The position numbers were made by a program, and so were the translations under genes. Of a stretch of 64,000 nucleotides of DNA, positions 34,162-43,065 are shown one piece after another. Below the pieces are notes generated by a model. That model was given only the letters and a program-made list of their open reading frames with translations. It made no database searches and was not told the origin of the DNA. Position 1 is the stretch's first letter. Each line of letters starts with the position of its first letter. The stretch is from JBAIYU01 sp036763085 (GTDB lineage Bacteria > Bacillota > Negativicutes > DSM-1736 > Dendrosporobacteraceae), in assembly GCF_036763085.1 (NCBI RefSeq), contig NZ_JBAIYU010000010.1, positions 558,001-622,000 on the forward strand, written 5' to 3'.

Positions 34162-35526
34162 TTATTTGCGTTTTTCAACCCAGCCCTCAATATTATTCTG
34201 ACGAGCTCTCGCGACACCTAATGCCGCCGGTGGAACATCTTTTGTTATTGTAGAACCTGCTGCAACATATGCTCCATGACCTACAGTCACTGGGGCAACA
34301 AGGTTAGTATTACAGCCAACAAATGCTCCGTCTTCTATATTAGTGCGGTGTTTATTTTTGCCATCATAGTTAACAGTAATTGTACCGGAGCCAATATTAA
34401 CTTTCTGCCCCATATCTGTATCTCCAATATAACTCAAGTGAGGTATCTTGCTGCCTTCGCCTATTTGTGAATTTTTAACCTCAACAAAGTTGCCTATTTT
34501 TACCCCTTGGGCAAGCTTAGTATTGGGACGAAGATGAACATAGGGACCAACGGTTACGTTATCAGAAATATGGCAGTCATGAGCGTATACAAAATGCAAT
34601 GTTACATTATCACCAATCATTGTATTTTGAATTCGAGTATTTGGACCAATTTCGCAGCCGCTTCCAATTGAAGTACTTCCCTCAATCCAGGTGAAGGGCA
34701 TTATAACAGTATCTGGACCGATGCTTACCTCAGCATCAATAAAGGTGCTGTCAACGTCCATGATGGTAACACCGTTATTCATTAATTCCAAGTTTTTTCG
34801 TTTTCTTAGAATCTTTTCTGCTTCAGCCAATTGGGCACGAGAATTTATACCAAAAGTTTCTTGATAGTCATCGGCCTCAGCAGCCCAGACCTTAGCGTTC
34901 TTTTCCGAGAGAATGCTAATTACATCTGTTAGATAATACTCTCCCTGCACGTTATTGCAATTTAACCCTGCCAGAGCTTCAAATAGTGCCGCTCTTTCAA
35001 AACAGTATATCCCCGTATTCACTTCATTTACCAGCAATTCTTCCGAGGTGGCGTCCTTATGCTCCACAATTTTTATTACCTGTCCGCTGGCATCTCTTAT
35101 TACCCGGCCATAGCCGGTTGGATCTGGCATTTTAGCAGTAAGAACTGTAGCAGATGCTTTGGCCTTACTATGCTCAGCATAAAGTTTTGAAAGCAACTCG
35201 GCTCGCAGCAGAGGTGTATCTCCGCATAGCACCATTACTGTTCCCTCAAAATCTTTAAGTAATTCATTAGCCTGCATGACAGCATGACCTGTTCCCAGCT
35301 GTTCAGACTGTACAACAAACTCTGCCTGGCTGCCCAGTTCGTCAGCGACACTATCCGCCCCAAAACCAATTACTACAACATTGCGTGAAGCCCCTGCTCC
35401 TTTAGCTGCGTCGAGAACATGCTGGACCATTGATTTTCCACCGACCCGGTGTAAAACTTTAGGAAGCGTGGATTTCATCCGCGTACCCTTACCTGCCGCC
35501 AAAACTATTGATAATAACTTTGACAT
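34162..35526 (-). CDS. glmU: bifunctional UDP-N-acetylglucosamine pyrophosphorylase / glucosamine-1-phosphate N-acetyltransferase
   Basis: Makes UDP-GlcNAc for cell-wall and lipopolysaccharide synthesis. About 454 residues: N-terminal uridyltransferase (LAAGKGTRMKSTLPKVLH, about residues 7-24) and C-terminal left-handed beta-helix acetyltransferase (hexapeptide repeats, about 250-440). ATG at 35526 is preceded by a G-rich site; the longer open frame is upstream leader. A Spo0A-box/SigH-like sequence lies about 150 bases upstream. Confidence 0.97.
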   Translation of the reverse strand: MSKLLSIVLAAGKGTRMKSTLPKVLHRVGGKSMVQHVLDAAKGAGASRNVVVIGFGADSVADELGSQAEFVVQSEQLGTGHAVMQANELLKDFEGTVMVLCGDTPLLRAELLSKLYAEHSKAKASATVLTAKMPDPTGYGRVIRDASGQVIKIVEHKDATSEELLVNEVNTGIYCFERAALFEALAGLNCNNVQGEYYLTDVISILSEKNAKVWAAEADDYQETFGINSRAQLAEAEKILRKRKNLELMNNGVTIMDVDSTFIDAEVSIGPDTVIMPFTWIEGSTSIGSGCEIGPNTRIQNTMIGDNVTLHFVYAHDCHISDNVTVGPYVHLRPNTKLAQGVKIGNFVEVKNSQIGEGSKIPHLSYIGDTDMGQKVNIGSGTITVNYDGKNKHRTNIEDGAFVGCNTNLVAPVTVGHGAYVAAGSTITKDVPPAALGVARARQNNIEGWVEKRK

Positions 35527-35579
35527 TACTGTCCCCCCCATTTTTAAACCAACCAGAACCCGCTTATACACGTCTTACA

Positions 35580-35646
35580 ATGCAAACCGCAAAGCACTCG
35601 AAGGACCCAAAGACCAATTAAACTTTACGTACTTTGAGTACTTTAC
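35580..35646. repeat. dispersed repeat, degenerate copy 6
   Basis: AAACCGCAAAGCACTCGAAGG and later ACGTACTTTGAGTACTTTACG recall the ends of the repeat family (compare 61010-61112), but the core is lost. Confidence 0.4.
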
Positions 35647-35675
35647 GATGACTGCTAATATATTTGAACATAGAT

Positions 35676-35704
35676 TTTTTCGACATTATCAGCTATATTC
35701 CTGC
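35676..35704 (-). promoter_or_regulatory. SigH-like promoter overlapping a Spo0A box, upstream of glmU
   Basis: On the minus strand GCAGGAATA, 11 bases, then GTCGAAAAA. The -35 fits SigH fully; the -10 lacks the T of GAAT. ATGTCGAAAA is at the same time a good Spo0A box (TGTCGAA). Either reading suggests transition-state control of glmU-prs. Confidence 0.45.
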
Positions 35705-35753
35705 AATTAAAATAAACGCAGAATAGGAAGAGTAATCAGAAAATACAGTATAC

Positions 35754-35787
35754 AAATTAGGGCACCTTAACTCAGGTGCCCTAATTT
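35754..35787 (-). terminator. terminator of ilvA
   Basis: Stem AAATTAGGGCACCT with its complement and a loop of about 4 bases immediately after the ilvA stop. Confidence 0.85.
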
Positions 35788-37006
35788 AGATTATTTTAGC
35801 TATATAGCCTTCTTTACGAAGATTAGCCATTATTTCCTCAGTATGCAATGCATCACGTGTTTCAAGACTTATCTCTACAACAGCTTGGCCAATTGGTACG
35901 TTTCTCTCCACCCGATCATGATAAACATTGATAACGTTTGCCTTTAATCGAGTTATTACAGCCAAAAGATTTTGCAGCATTCCTGGACGATCAGCAACCA
36001 ACGTAGTAATCTTTACTCGCCGCCCAGCTTTCACTAAACCACGTTCAATTATGCGTGAAATGAAGTTAACATCGATATTACCACCAGAGATTACACTAAC
36101 AACCTTGCCGCGAGCGGGAACTTTACCATGTAAAAGAGCTGCAAGACTGACTGCACCTGCTCCTTCAACCATTAGCTTCGCCCGTTCAAGAACCATAAGA
36201 ATTGTGCTGGCAATAGCTTCATCATCAACAACTACTATATCATCCACATATTTATCAATAATATCAAAAGTCAAATCGCCAGGTACTTTAACGGCTATAC
36301 CATCTGCCATGGTTACTGCATCTGGTGTTGTCTTAATAGCATGTTCACGTTTTGACATATACATCGCCGGCGCGCCTTCAGCCTGCACTCCATATATCTT
36401 AACATGCGGCGCCATTTGCTTAACAGCAAGGGCCAGCCCAGCTATTAAGCCGCCTCCGCCAATTGGCGCAACAATAGCCGTAACATTTTCAAGCTCTTGC
36501 AATATTTCTATTCCGATTGTACCTTGCCCGGCAATAACTGCGTTATCGTTAAAAGCATGCACAAAAGTTTGCCCTGTTTGTGCTTGAATTTCCTGTGCTT
36601 TTTGGAAAGCCTCATCATAGCAGGTACCGCTCAATACTACTTCAGCATCGTAACCGCGAGTTGCAGTTATTTTAGCAAGCGGTGCTACCTCGGGCATAAC
36701 AATAGTTGCTTTAACTTTTGCCATTCGCGCAGCATACGCTACTCCCTGAGCATGATTACCTGCAGATGCAGCGATTACACCATTCGCCTTTTCCTCTTCC
36801 GTAAGCAAACGAATTTTATTATAAGCACCGCGAATTTTGAATGATCCGGTTTTTTGCAGATTTTCAAGCTTTAAGTAAACGTCACATCCGGCCATAGCAC
36901 TAAAAGTAGCGCTTTTGTCTAGTGAAGTTTTATGTACAATATCTTTTAATGCAGTGTAGGCATCTTGAACATCAGCTGCTGATAAAACCTTGTGCTGATT
37001 TTGCAT
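35786..37006 (-). CDS. ilvA: threonine ammonia-lyase with ACT domain
   Basis: PLP enzyme converting threonine to 2-oxobutanoate. 406 residues: catalytic domain with the PLP lysine in KTGSFKIRGAYNK (about residue 60) and PIGGGGLIAGLA near 185, then a C-terminal ACT-like domain (about 330-405). This length and single ACT domain match the short IlvA/TdcB group. It sits between purR and glmU where Bacillus has yabJ-spoVG. GGGAGG precedes the ATG. Confidence 0.93.
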   Translation of the reverse strand: MQNQHKVLSAADVQDAYTALKDIVHKTSLDKSATFSAMAGCDVYLKLENLQKTGSFKIRGAYNKIRLLTEEEKANGVIAASAGNHAQGVAYAARMAKVKATIVMPEVAPLAKITATRGYDAEVVLSGTCYDEAFQKAQEIQAQTGQTFVHAFNDNAVIAGQGTIGIEILQELENVTAIVAPIGGGGLIAGLALAVKQMAPHVKIYGVQAEGAPAMYMSKREHAIKTTPDAVTMADGIAVKVPGDLTFDIIDKYVDDIVVVDDEAIASTILMVLERAKLMVEGAGAVSLAALLHGKVPARGKVVSVISGGNIDVNFISRIIERGLVKAGRRVKITTLVADRPGMLQNLLAVITRLKANVINVYHDRVERNVPIGQAVVEISLETRDALHTEEIMANLRKEGYIAKII

Positions 37007-37029
37007 AATTACCTCCCGTCAACCGGCTG

Positions 37030-37857
37030 TCAGTTCGCTTGCAAAGCCATCGCAGCTGGTCGAATGTCAATTTTCTTAGTATATTGATCTACATCATGCA
37101 GAATAAGCAGCGCAGAGTATTCCTCAACTAATTTTTTTGCTGGTTCGACAGTCGCAACAAGCACTCCTGTCCCTACTACTTCAACCCCAACTTCACCTGC
37201 TAAGTCAATCATCCCACGCGCTGTCCCGCCCGCTTTCATAAAATCATCGATAATTAGAACCTTTGCACCCGATTGAATCGCCCGCCTTGGTAGAGACATA
37301 GTTTGAATACGCTTCGATGAACCCGACACGTAATTTATGCTTACTGCCGGTCCCTCGGTAACCTTACTTCCTTGTCTTACAATTACAAGCGGCAAATCAA
37401 AGGCCCTAGCAGTCATTAACGCCAGCGGTATACCTTTAGTCTCCACAGTCATTATATAATCAGGATTTAGGTGCCCCAGCTTCTTGCGAAATATTTCACC
37501 TATCTGGACCATTAGCGAGGGATTAAACAGGATATCGGTCATATACAAAAAACCGCCTTGAATAATCCTTTCCGGCTCAGCTAACTTATCTGCCAGCTCA
37601 TTTAAAAGCTCATTGATTGACTCCTCTGACCTGCTGGGAATAAAACGGACACCACCAGCTGCTCCCGAAACTGTTTCTAATGTACCTAATCCGAACTGTT
37701 GCAAAGATTCTTTGATGGTAACCATATCTTCACTTAGCGTTGATTTGGCTGCACCAAATAGGTTGCTAAAATGACCAAGCGAGAACAGCCGCCCAGGCAT
37801 ATCAGAAAGTATTTTAGTTAAGGCAATAATCCGCTCAATTCTCCGCACTTTATTCAT
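37030..37857 (-). CDS. purR: pur operon repressor PurR (PRPP-responsive)
   Basis: Represses purine genes in Gram-positive bacteria and senses PRPP. About 275 residues: N-terminal winged helix (about 1-75) and a phosphoribosyltransferase-like domain whose PRPP loop is VLIIDDFMKAGGTA (about 196-209). ATG at 37857 with GGAGG eight bases upstream. A SigH-like promoter precedes it. PurR next to ispE/glmU/prs follows the Bacillus order. Confidence 0.95.
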   Translation of the reverse strand: MNKVRRIERIIALTKILSDMPGRLFSLGHFSNLFGAAKSTLSEDMVTIKESLQQFGLGTLETVSGAAGGVRFIPSRSEESINELLNELADKLAEPERIIQGGFLYMTDILFNPSLMVQIGEIFRKKLGHLNPDYIMTVETKGIPLALMTARAFDLPLVIVRQGSKVTEGPAVSINYVSGSSKRIQTMSLPRRAIQSGAKVLIIDDFMKAGGTARGMIDLAGEVGVEVVGTGVLVATVEPAKKLVEEYSALLILHDVDQYTKKIDIRPAAMALQAN

Positions 37858-37919
37858 TAGTAAATCCTCCATCGCCAGGAAAAAACCGAATAATATGATT
37901 CTTTGTATTAATTTTATTC

Positions 37920-37948
37920 ACATTCTCTGAATTCCTGGCAATTCCTGC
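37920..37948 (-). promoter_or_regulatory. SigH-like promoter of purR
   Basis: Minus strand GCAGGAATT, 11 bases, AGAGAATGT: full match to AGGA and GAAT parts of the SigH consensus. About 63 bases upstream of the purR ATG. Confidence 0.6.
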
Positions 37949-38049
37949 CCAATCCAAATAATAATTTAGAATTCAGCATCATCCTTTATTATTTCCACTT
38001 ATTTAATAGTATTCATAGAAAATAAAGCTTTCTATAGTAAAAACAGGTG

Positions 38050-38150
38050 TAACGGTTTAATCGCAAAGGGGTCGCGATAGTTCGGCATGTTATCGCGCTG
38101 GATTTTTTGCATTCTTTGCGCATTTGCGGTTTTTGCGCCCTTTGCGGTTA
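38050..38150. repeat. dispersed palindromic repeat, copy 5
   Basis: AATCGCAAAGGGGTCGCGAT at the left, TTATCGCGC in the core and TTTGCGCATTTGCGG plus CCCTTTGCGGTTAA at the right. It abuts the stop of the gene ending at 38155. Apart from it and the SigH-like site, 37858-38154 holds nothing I recognise. Confidence 0.7.
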
Positions 38151-38154
38151 ATAA

Positions 38155-39243
38155 TCACTTTAGTTGAGCTGCTTTTCGCTGGCGGCGGTATTTCAGGAGA
38201 TCAATAAATGCTTCTAGCCTTGTTAAAACGCCTGCTTCCCCTGACTGTTCGTCATAAGAGAGCGTTAAAACAGGTATATCTAAATCTTTGCTTACCTGTG
38301 GCAGAATGTTTTTCGCAATTACCTCTGGCATACAAGTAAATGGATAGGCCTGAATCATACCATCATATCCCTGCTGCCCCATGTGAATTGTTTGCGCAAT
38401 GCTTTTCAGTCCATGTCCGCCTACATAATGCCCCAGATAGGGTCTGGCTAATGCGGCTAGGACTTCATGTAATGATATATACTCTTTCTTTTTAAGCAGA
38501 TGAGCTCTCACATAATCGCTTAAATACATTGTTTTATGAACTTCTACACCCATTTCTCCCATTCGCCGTTCCAGTTCCTGGTTAATATAGGGCTCGAGCA
38601 TGACGTATATTTCGCCAACTAAGCCAATCTTGAGCGGTTCAATATTGTTTATCTGTTTAACTTCTTTCAGTTCACCAATTGCAGTATCTGCAATTTCTCG
38701 GATCCTACCAATATCTTGCGCTTCATCAATACTATCAATTGCTCTGCGGGCGATTTTCTCAGCACTTCCACGAAAAGCTTCGCGGCAACGTATAAAATTA
38801 AGCTGGCGCTCGACATTATCTATCGCGCTCATTTTGGCACCAGCTATCTTAAAAGAATGGTAAATTTCGAGCCAACTTTTCCCCGATGAAACCAGCCGGA
38901 GTTTTTTTAATGCATCAATTAAATCTGGTTCAACGGCTATCAGGTTGAACTTATATCCTAGCCGATTTAAAATACCTTTCTGTATTTCCGAATAATAGCC
39001 CAGTCGACAAGGTCCAACACCTCCACATGTGACTATTGTATCGGCTCCTTGGTCAAGCACCTCAATAAAATTGCCCAGTGTCATTTTAAAAGGCAGACAA
39101 ACTGTCTCGGGTGAATACTTAGCCCCGAGCTCCAAGGTTTTTTTAGAAATTGGTGGCGGGGTCATTACCTCACAGCCAAAACCAGCAAACAGCGATCTTA
39201 GTACAACATGCATATTACCCATATGAGGAAAAGAAATAATCAC
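38155..39243 (-). CDS. acyl-CoA dehydratase activase-related protein (COG3581-like)
   Basis: About 362 residues, soluble, rich in conserved Cys: PETVCLPFK, TCGGVGPCRLGYY and YPFTCMPEV could hold an iron-sulfur cluster. The C-terminal SYDEQSGEAGVLTRLEAFIDLL is shared with the protein encoded just upstream. I chose GTG at 39243, which overlaps the upstream TGA (GTGA). It looks like a split version of the long hydroxyacyl-CoA dehydratase-activase fusion proteins. Reaction unknown. Confidence 0.8.
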   Translation of the reverse strand: MIISFPHMGNMHVVLRSLFAGFGCEVMTPPPISKKTLELGAKYSPETVCLPFKMTLGNFIEVLDQGADTIVTCGGVGPCRLGYYSEIQKGILNRLGYKFNLIAVEPDLIDALKKLRLVSSGKSWLEIYHSFKIAGAKMSAIDNVERQLNFIRCREAFRGSAEKIARRAIDSIDEAQDIGRIREIADTAIGELKEVKQINNIEPLKIGLVGEIYVMLEPYINQELERRMGEMGVEVHKTMYLSDYVRAHLLKKKEYISLHEVLAALARPYLGHYVGGHGLKSIAQTIHMGQQGYDGMIQAYPFTCMPEVIAKNILPQVSKDLDIPVLTLSYDEQSGEAGVLTRLEAFIDLLKYRRQRKAAQLK

Positions 39244-40148
39244 AGTGGCCACCGCCTTGTAAGCATGTCGGTAAAGGCCTCTAATCTTGTTATAAATCCT
39301 GCTTCGGCAGTGTGCTCATCAATTGATAGCTGCATACAAGGTATATTTATTGATTGGGCCCTCTGGCTGATTAGTTCACCAATTAACGCGTCTGGTCCGC
39401 ATGCAAAACAAGTCATGAAGATAACACCATCGACAGGCCGTTTCGCGGTCAAAAGCGCTATTGCGGCACCAGCTAGGTGATGGCTGCTGCTCCAAAAAAT
39501 CTTTTTACCTAATGTTTTAGAAGCTTGGGCAACCTCACTGGCGTTCACCATTTCCGGTGTAACTACATTTATACCCATATGTCTTAGCTTTTCTATGACA
39601 TTCATACTTATCTGCCGATCGTATATCAGGTAAGGATGTCCAATTAAAGCCACTTGAGGACCATCAACTCTGCCACTATACTTAGAAATCGGTTGATTAC
39701 GATGCTGCCATGCTTTGTACCAAGCATACAAACTAGCGACTTTCCCTTTACCCACGATCTTTCCGATAGCAGCAACAGCCTCATATAAATTACGACTGCT
39801 TTGCCGAAGGTTGACATTAACATCAATAACCGGAGGCATCCCAGAAATATTATTTCGCAACATATCTGGCATACCGATAATCTTAGGACACGTATATTGT
39901 CCCTTATTAACACTTATCACACGTGGAGCGAATAGGTAGTCTACTTGGTTATTCAACTTAGCGGCGTGCCCATAGTAAACTTTTGCCGGAAGACAAATCT
40001 CATCTAATGCACTCCCGCAATCCAATGTTGCACGAGTTGTTTCACCAGACTTGATAACCTCCAATCCTAACTCTTGAAAAAACCTTTCCCATAATATACC
40101 GTAATTATAATGCAGCAAACCCTGCGGCATACCAACTCTAGCCAGCAT
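39240..40148 (-). CDS. acyl-CoA dehydratase activase-related protein (COG3580-like)
   Basis: 302 residues. GSALDEICLPAKVYYGH, YTCPKIIGMPDML and MTCFACGPDAL carry conserved Cys; SIDEHTAEAGFITRLEAFTD near the end matches the related downstream protein. Probably a 2-hydroxyacyl-CoA dehydratase/BcrB-like fold subunit with an iron-sulfur site. Encoded 24 bases after the ATPase gene and overlapping the next one. Confidence 0.8.
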   Translation of the reverse strand: MLARVGMPQGLLHYNYGILWERFFQELGLEVIKSGETTRATLDCGSALDEICLPAKVYYGHAAKLNNQVDYLFAPRVISVNKGQYTCPKIIGMPDMLRNNISGMPPVIDVNVNLRQSSRNLYEAVAAIGKIVGKGKVASLYAWYKAWQHRNQPISKYSGRVDGPQVALIGHPYLIYDRQISMNVIEKLRHMGINVVTPEMVNASEVAQASKTLGKKIFWSSSHHLAGAAIALLTAKRPVDGVIFMTCFACGPDALIGELISQRAQSINIPCMQLSIDEHTAEAGFITRLEAFTDMLTRRWPL

Positions 40149-40172
40149 TATTCTCCTCCTCTCAGCAACAAT

Positions 40173-41138
40173 TTAACACGCTTGATGTGTAACTCCACTC
40201 CATTTTCCGCAGCGATCGCCCCATCGAGCTATTACGGCTTCATCTTTTTTGAGTTCAATAACTTCACACATATTTGCGCAGCCTGTACATTCAAAACTGC
40301 GCGGACTGTATATGCTGTTAACTATATCAAAACCTTTAAAAGCAGTCTTATCCTTTACAGAGATTGTTTCACGTGCCAGCAGTGCTGCGCCCACTGCTCC
40401 CATCACGTTATAGTGCTCTGGTATTATAATTGGGCATCCAAGCGCCTCTTCAAAAGCCCTTTTCATCCCCTCATTAGCAGCTACACCACCTTGAAATAAT
40501 ATTGGACCGTTTAACTGTTTGCCTTTACCAACGTTATTTAAGTAATTACGGACCAAAGCTTGACATAGCCCGTTAAGGATATCGGAAATAGGATGACCTG
40601 TTTGTTGTTTATGGATCATATCTGATTCAGCAAATACCGCACAGCGTCCAGCAATTCGTACTTGAGCTGTCGATTGCAAGGCAAGTACGCCGAACTGCTC
40701 AATGGGGATACTAAGCCTTGCCGCCTGCTGATCCAAAAACGAACCTGTACCAGCGGCACACACTGTATTCATAGCAAAATCCGTGACAACACCATTACGG
40801 ATAATTATTATCTTAGAGTCCTGCCCACCGATTTCTAATACAGTTTGTACTTCCGGTACAAGATGCATTGCCGCAACAGCATGAGCAGTTATTTCATTTT
40901 TTATACTGTCTGCACCAACAATTACGCCCGTTAGATGACGTCCGCTTCCGGTAGTTCCAACACCTAAAACTTTTAGCTCAGGATTGCGCTGTTGAATTTC
41001 TTTTAACCCTTCTTGAACAGCATTGATTGGTCTTCCCTGTGTTCTAAGATAAAGAGCATCTGATACCACACCTAAATGATCCATTACAATAACATTAGTA
41101 CTTACGGATCCAACATCTATACCCAAATAAGCATTCAT
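40173..41138 (-). CDS. acyl-CoA dehydratase activase (BadF/BadG/BcrA/HgdC-type ATPase)
   Basis: 321 residues of the ASKHA ATPase fold: LGIDVGSVSTNV at the N-terminus, LEIGGQDSKII near residue 101, and NTVCAAGTGSFLDQQA (about 120-135) with the Cys that binds the bridging 4Fe-4S cluster in this family. An extra C-terminal Cys group (ECTGCANMCE) is unusual for HgdC itself. These ATPases drive low-potential electrons into a partner protein; here the partners are probably the two downstream products. Confidence 0.88.
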   Translation of the reverse strand: MNAYLGIDVGSVSTNVIVMDHLGVVSDALYLRTQGRPINAVQEGLKEIQQRNPELKVLGVGTTGSGRHLTGVIVGADSIKNEITAHAVAAMHLVPEVQTVLEIGGQDSKIIIIRNGVVTDFAMNTVCAAGTGSFLDQQAARLSIPIEQFGVLALQSTAQVRIAGRCAVFAESDMIHKQQTGHPISDILNGLCQALVRNYLNNVGKGKQLNGPILFQGGVAANEGMKRAFEEALGCPIIIPEHYNVMGAVGAALLARETISVKDKTAFKGFDIVNSIYSPRSFECTGCANMCEVIELKKDEAVIARWGDRCGKWSGVTHQAC

Positions 41139-41165
41139 AACTATGCCTCCTATAATGTGAACCTT

Positions 41166-41197
41166 AACTCAGGCGGAGGTTTCTCCATCTGAATTTT
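41166..41197. repeat. copy 2 of the CTCAG...TCCATCTGAATT hairpin element
   Basis: AACTCAGGCGGAGGTTTC followed by TCCATCTGAATT: same ends as 7274-7307, different centre. The remainder of 41139-41521 is AT-rich intergenic sequence holding the terminator below and no gene I can support. Confidence 0.45.
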
Positions 41198-41459
41198 AGA
41201 AAAACTTATTCCGATGGCCAAACCGATCGCCTGTGTGTATTACTCCCATATTGCAGATAGGCGTATTAGATCGTCTTGGTCATCAGGTAAAAAAATGAGC
41301 AAAAGTGCAAATCATAATTATTATGTCCATAATCTTTCATAATTAGATTATATTTCCTATAATATTTATCATTTTTTTGAACCATCGTTACTCAGCCTTC
41401 GGCGAAAAATAAGTCGAACTCACTAAATTCTCCAGAAAAACTTAAGAGCTCTGATAGCA

Positions 41460-41508
41460 AAAAGAAGGTTAGTGACCGTAGTTTGAAGTTTCGGCCACTA
41501 ACCTTCTT
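41460..41508 (-). terminator. terminator of the nucleotidyltransferase gene
   Basis: A 17-bp stem with one G-T-type mismatch (AAGAAGGTTAGTGGCCG with CGGTCACTAACCTTCTT) followed by TTTT on the minus strand. Confidence 0.85.
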
Positions 41509-41521
41509 AATTTATTAAATA

Positions 41522-42295
41522 TTATATCCTAAGCTTTGGACCTACAGCTGCTACTGTCGTACGAACCAACTCTAGATCACTTTCTTTATCAACATCAATA
41601 CCTAATTCGGGATAAGACGACTGTATTACCGCCCCAGTAATTCCTAATATTTCCGAGACGCGGCTCTCAGCCCCTTTTAAACTAAGCAATCCAATTACAA
41701 ACTGGAACAAAAACGTCCAGCCCATTATACAAGCTAATTTCCATGGATTTTTTCGGTTGTCAATTATCTTTTCAGCAACTGACATACATTGAGGTACTAT
41801 TTGGGGATTAACTAAAAATATATTGCCGCCAGTAAATGTTCCCTCTTTAAGCCTTACATATGTCCGCTTACTATCTGGATATTGCCTGTTATTTATATCC
41901 TTTGCTACAACAGGGTAATATAAATCAGCGTTTACTTTGCTGCACTGTGCTAAAAAATCATCAACTGCAGCCTGTGTCAAAAGCGGGATATCGGCAGTTG
42001 CTATTAAAACTTTGTCTTTATGCCCCAGAGCTTCCATGCCAATACTAATGGTTTCAAGAATAGTCCGTCCGCCTTCTAACACAGTAGTATTTCCCGGAAA
42101 TTGACAGTTAGCCAATTCCTTAGCCGGACCTACAACAAATATCCGATTTACATGAGAACTTGCAGCCAGTGCATCAGCAACAAATGAAACCATTGGTCTG
42201 CCGGCTATTTCTATCAAAGCCTCATATGGCTGGGGATTAACTTTGCTCAGGCTCTTGTTGTTTGCTCCACCGGCCAAGATAATGGCATCATACAT
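41522..42295 (-). CDS. MobA-like nucleotidyltransferase family protein
   Basis: 257 residues. The N-terminal IILAGGANNKSLSK (about 5-18) and the ATADIPLLTQAAVDDF motif (about 98-113) define an NTP-transferase fold. The usual GXGTRM loop is changed (GANNKSLSK), and a hydrophobic stretch (about 190-205) lies in the C-terminal part. The specific sugar or cofactor is unknown. Confidence 0.8.
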   Translation of the reverse strand: MYDAIILAGGANNKSLSKVNPQPYEALIEIAGRPMVSFVADALAASSHVNRIFVVGPAKELANCQFPGNTTVLEGGRTILETISIGMEALGHKDKVLIATADIPLLTQAAVDDFLAQCSKVNADLYYPVVAKDINNRQYPDSKRTYVRLKEGTFTGGNIFLVNPQIVPQCMSVAEKIIDNRKNPWKLACIMGWTFLFQFVIGLLSLKGAESRVSEILGITGAVIQSSYPELGIDVDKESDLELVRTTVAAVGPKLRI

Positions 42296-42381
42296 TCACT
42301 GCAACCTCCTGCACTGAGATTATTAACTACATCTTTATCATGTTTAAAAATTCCAGCTCAACTTAGCAATAACTAAACTAG

Positions 42382-43065
42382 TCACTCTTCGGCATGTTCT
42401 TGCATATCAAGCAGCAAGGTTTGTTCGGAGTTTTCCATATGTTCCACAGCAAGCTTTTGAGCAAGCTCGACGTCACGCTGGGCTATTGCCTCAACCATTC
42501 TGCTGTGCTCCTCGAGAGTCTTTTTAAGACGGCCAGGATAAGACATTGACATTGAACGAAAACGAGTCAACTGCTCCCGTAGGTTGTTTATAATTCCTAC
42601 AAGTCTATCATTGCGGCTGGCACGGTAAAGAATATCGTGAAATTGAGTGTCAACCTCAACGATTTTTTCCATATCATTTCGTTCAATCGATTCGCCTATT
42701 TCTACTAACAACCGCTCTAATTGTTCTAATTCTTCTTCGGTAATTCTTTCGGCAGCCAATCCTGTTGCCAAGACATCCAGCGCGGTACGAATCTCGAATA
42801 CTTCGTTAATATCCTTGATCGAAAGATTTGCTACGTATGTACCACGGCGAGGCAGCATTATTACATATCCCTCAAGTTCCAACTTGCGAATTGCCTCGCG
42901 TACCGGAGTACGGCTTACCCCGAGCTCCTCGGCCAACTGAATCTCCATCAGCCGCTCGCCAGGCTTAAGCACACCGTTTCTGATAGATTCTCGTAAAGTT
43001 TCGCAAACTACTTCACGGAGTGGTTGATAACTATCCAATCTAATTGGCGCTAATCTGCGTTGCAT
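42382..43065 (-). CDS. GntR family transcriptional regulator (FadR subfamily)
   Basis: 227 residues: winged helix-turn-helix (about 14-80; LAEELGVSRTPVREAIRKLELEGYV) and an all-helical FCD domain (about 90-215) with metal/ligand-binding Asp and His positions (DTQFHDILYRAS). The ATG overlaps the ispE stop, so it is co-transcribed with ispE. Effector and targets are unknown. Confidence 0.9.
   Translation of the reverse strand: MQRRLAPIRLDSYQPLREVVCETLRESIRNGVLKPGERLMEIQLAEELGVSRTPVREAIRKLELEGYVIMLPRRGTYVANLSIKDINEVFEIRTALDVLATGLAAERITEEELEQLERLLVEIGESIERNDMEKIVEVDTQFHDILYRASRNDRLVGIINNLREQLTRFRSMSMSYPGRLKKTLEEHSRMVEAIAQRDVELAQKLAVEHMENSEQTLLLDMQEHAEE

Noticed and set aside
36497..36844. Open frames opposite ilvA and other long genes
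   Set aside because: They are mirror frames inside well-supported genes, with no ribosome binding sites or family motifs.
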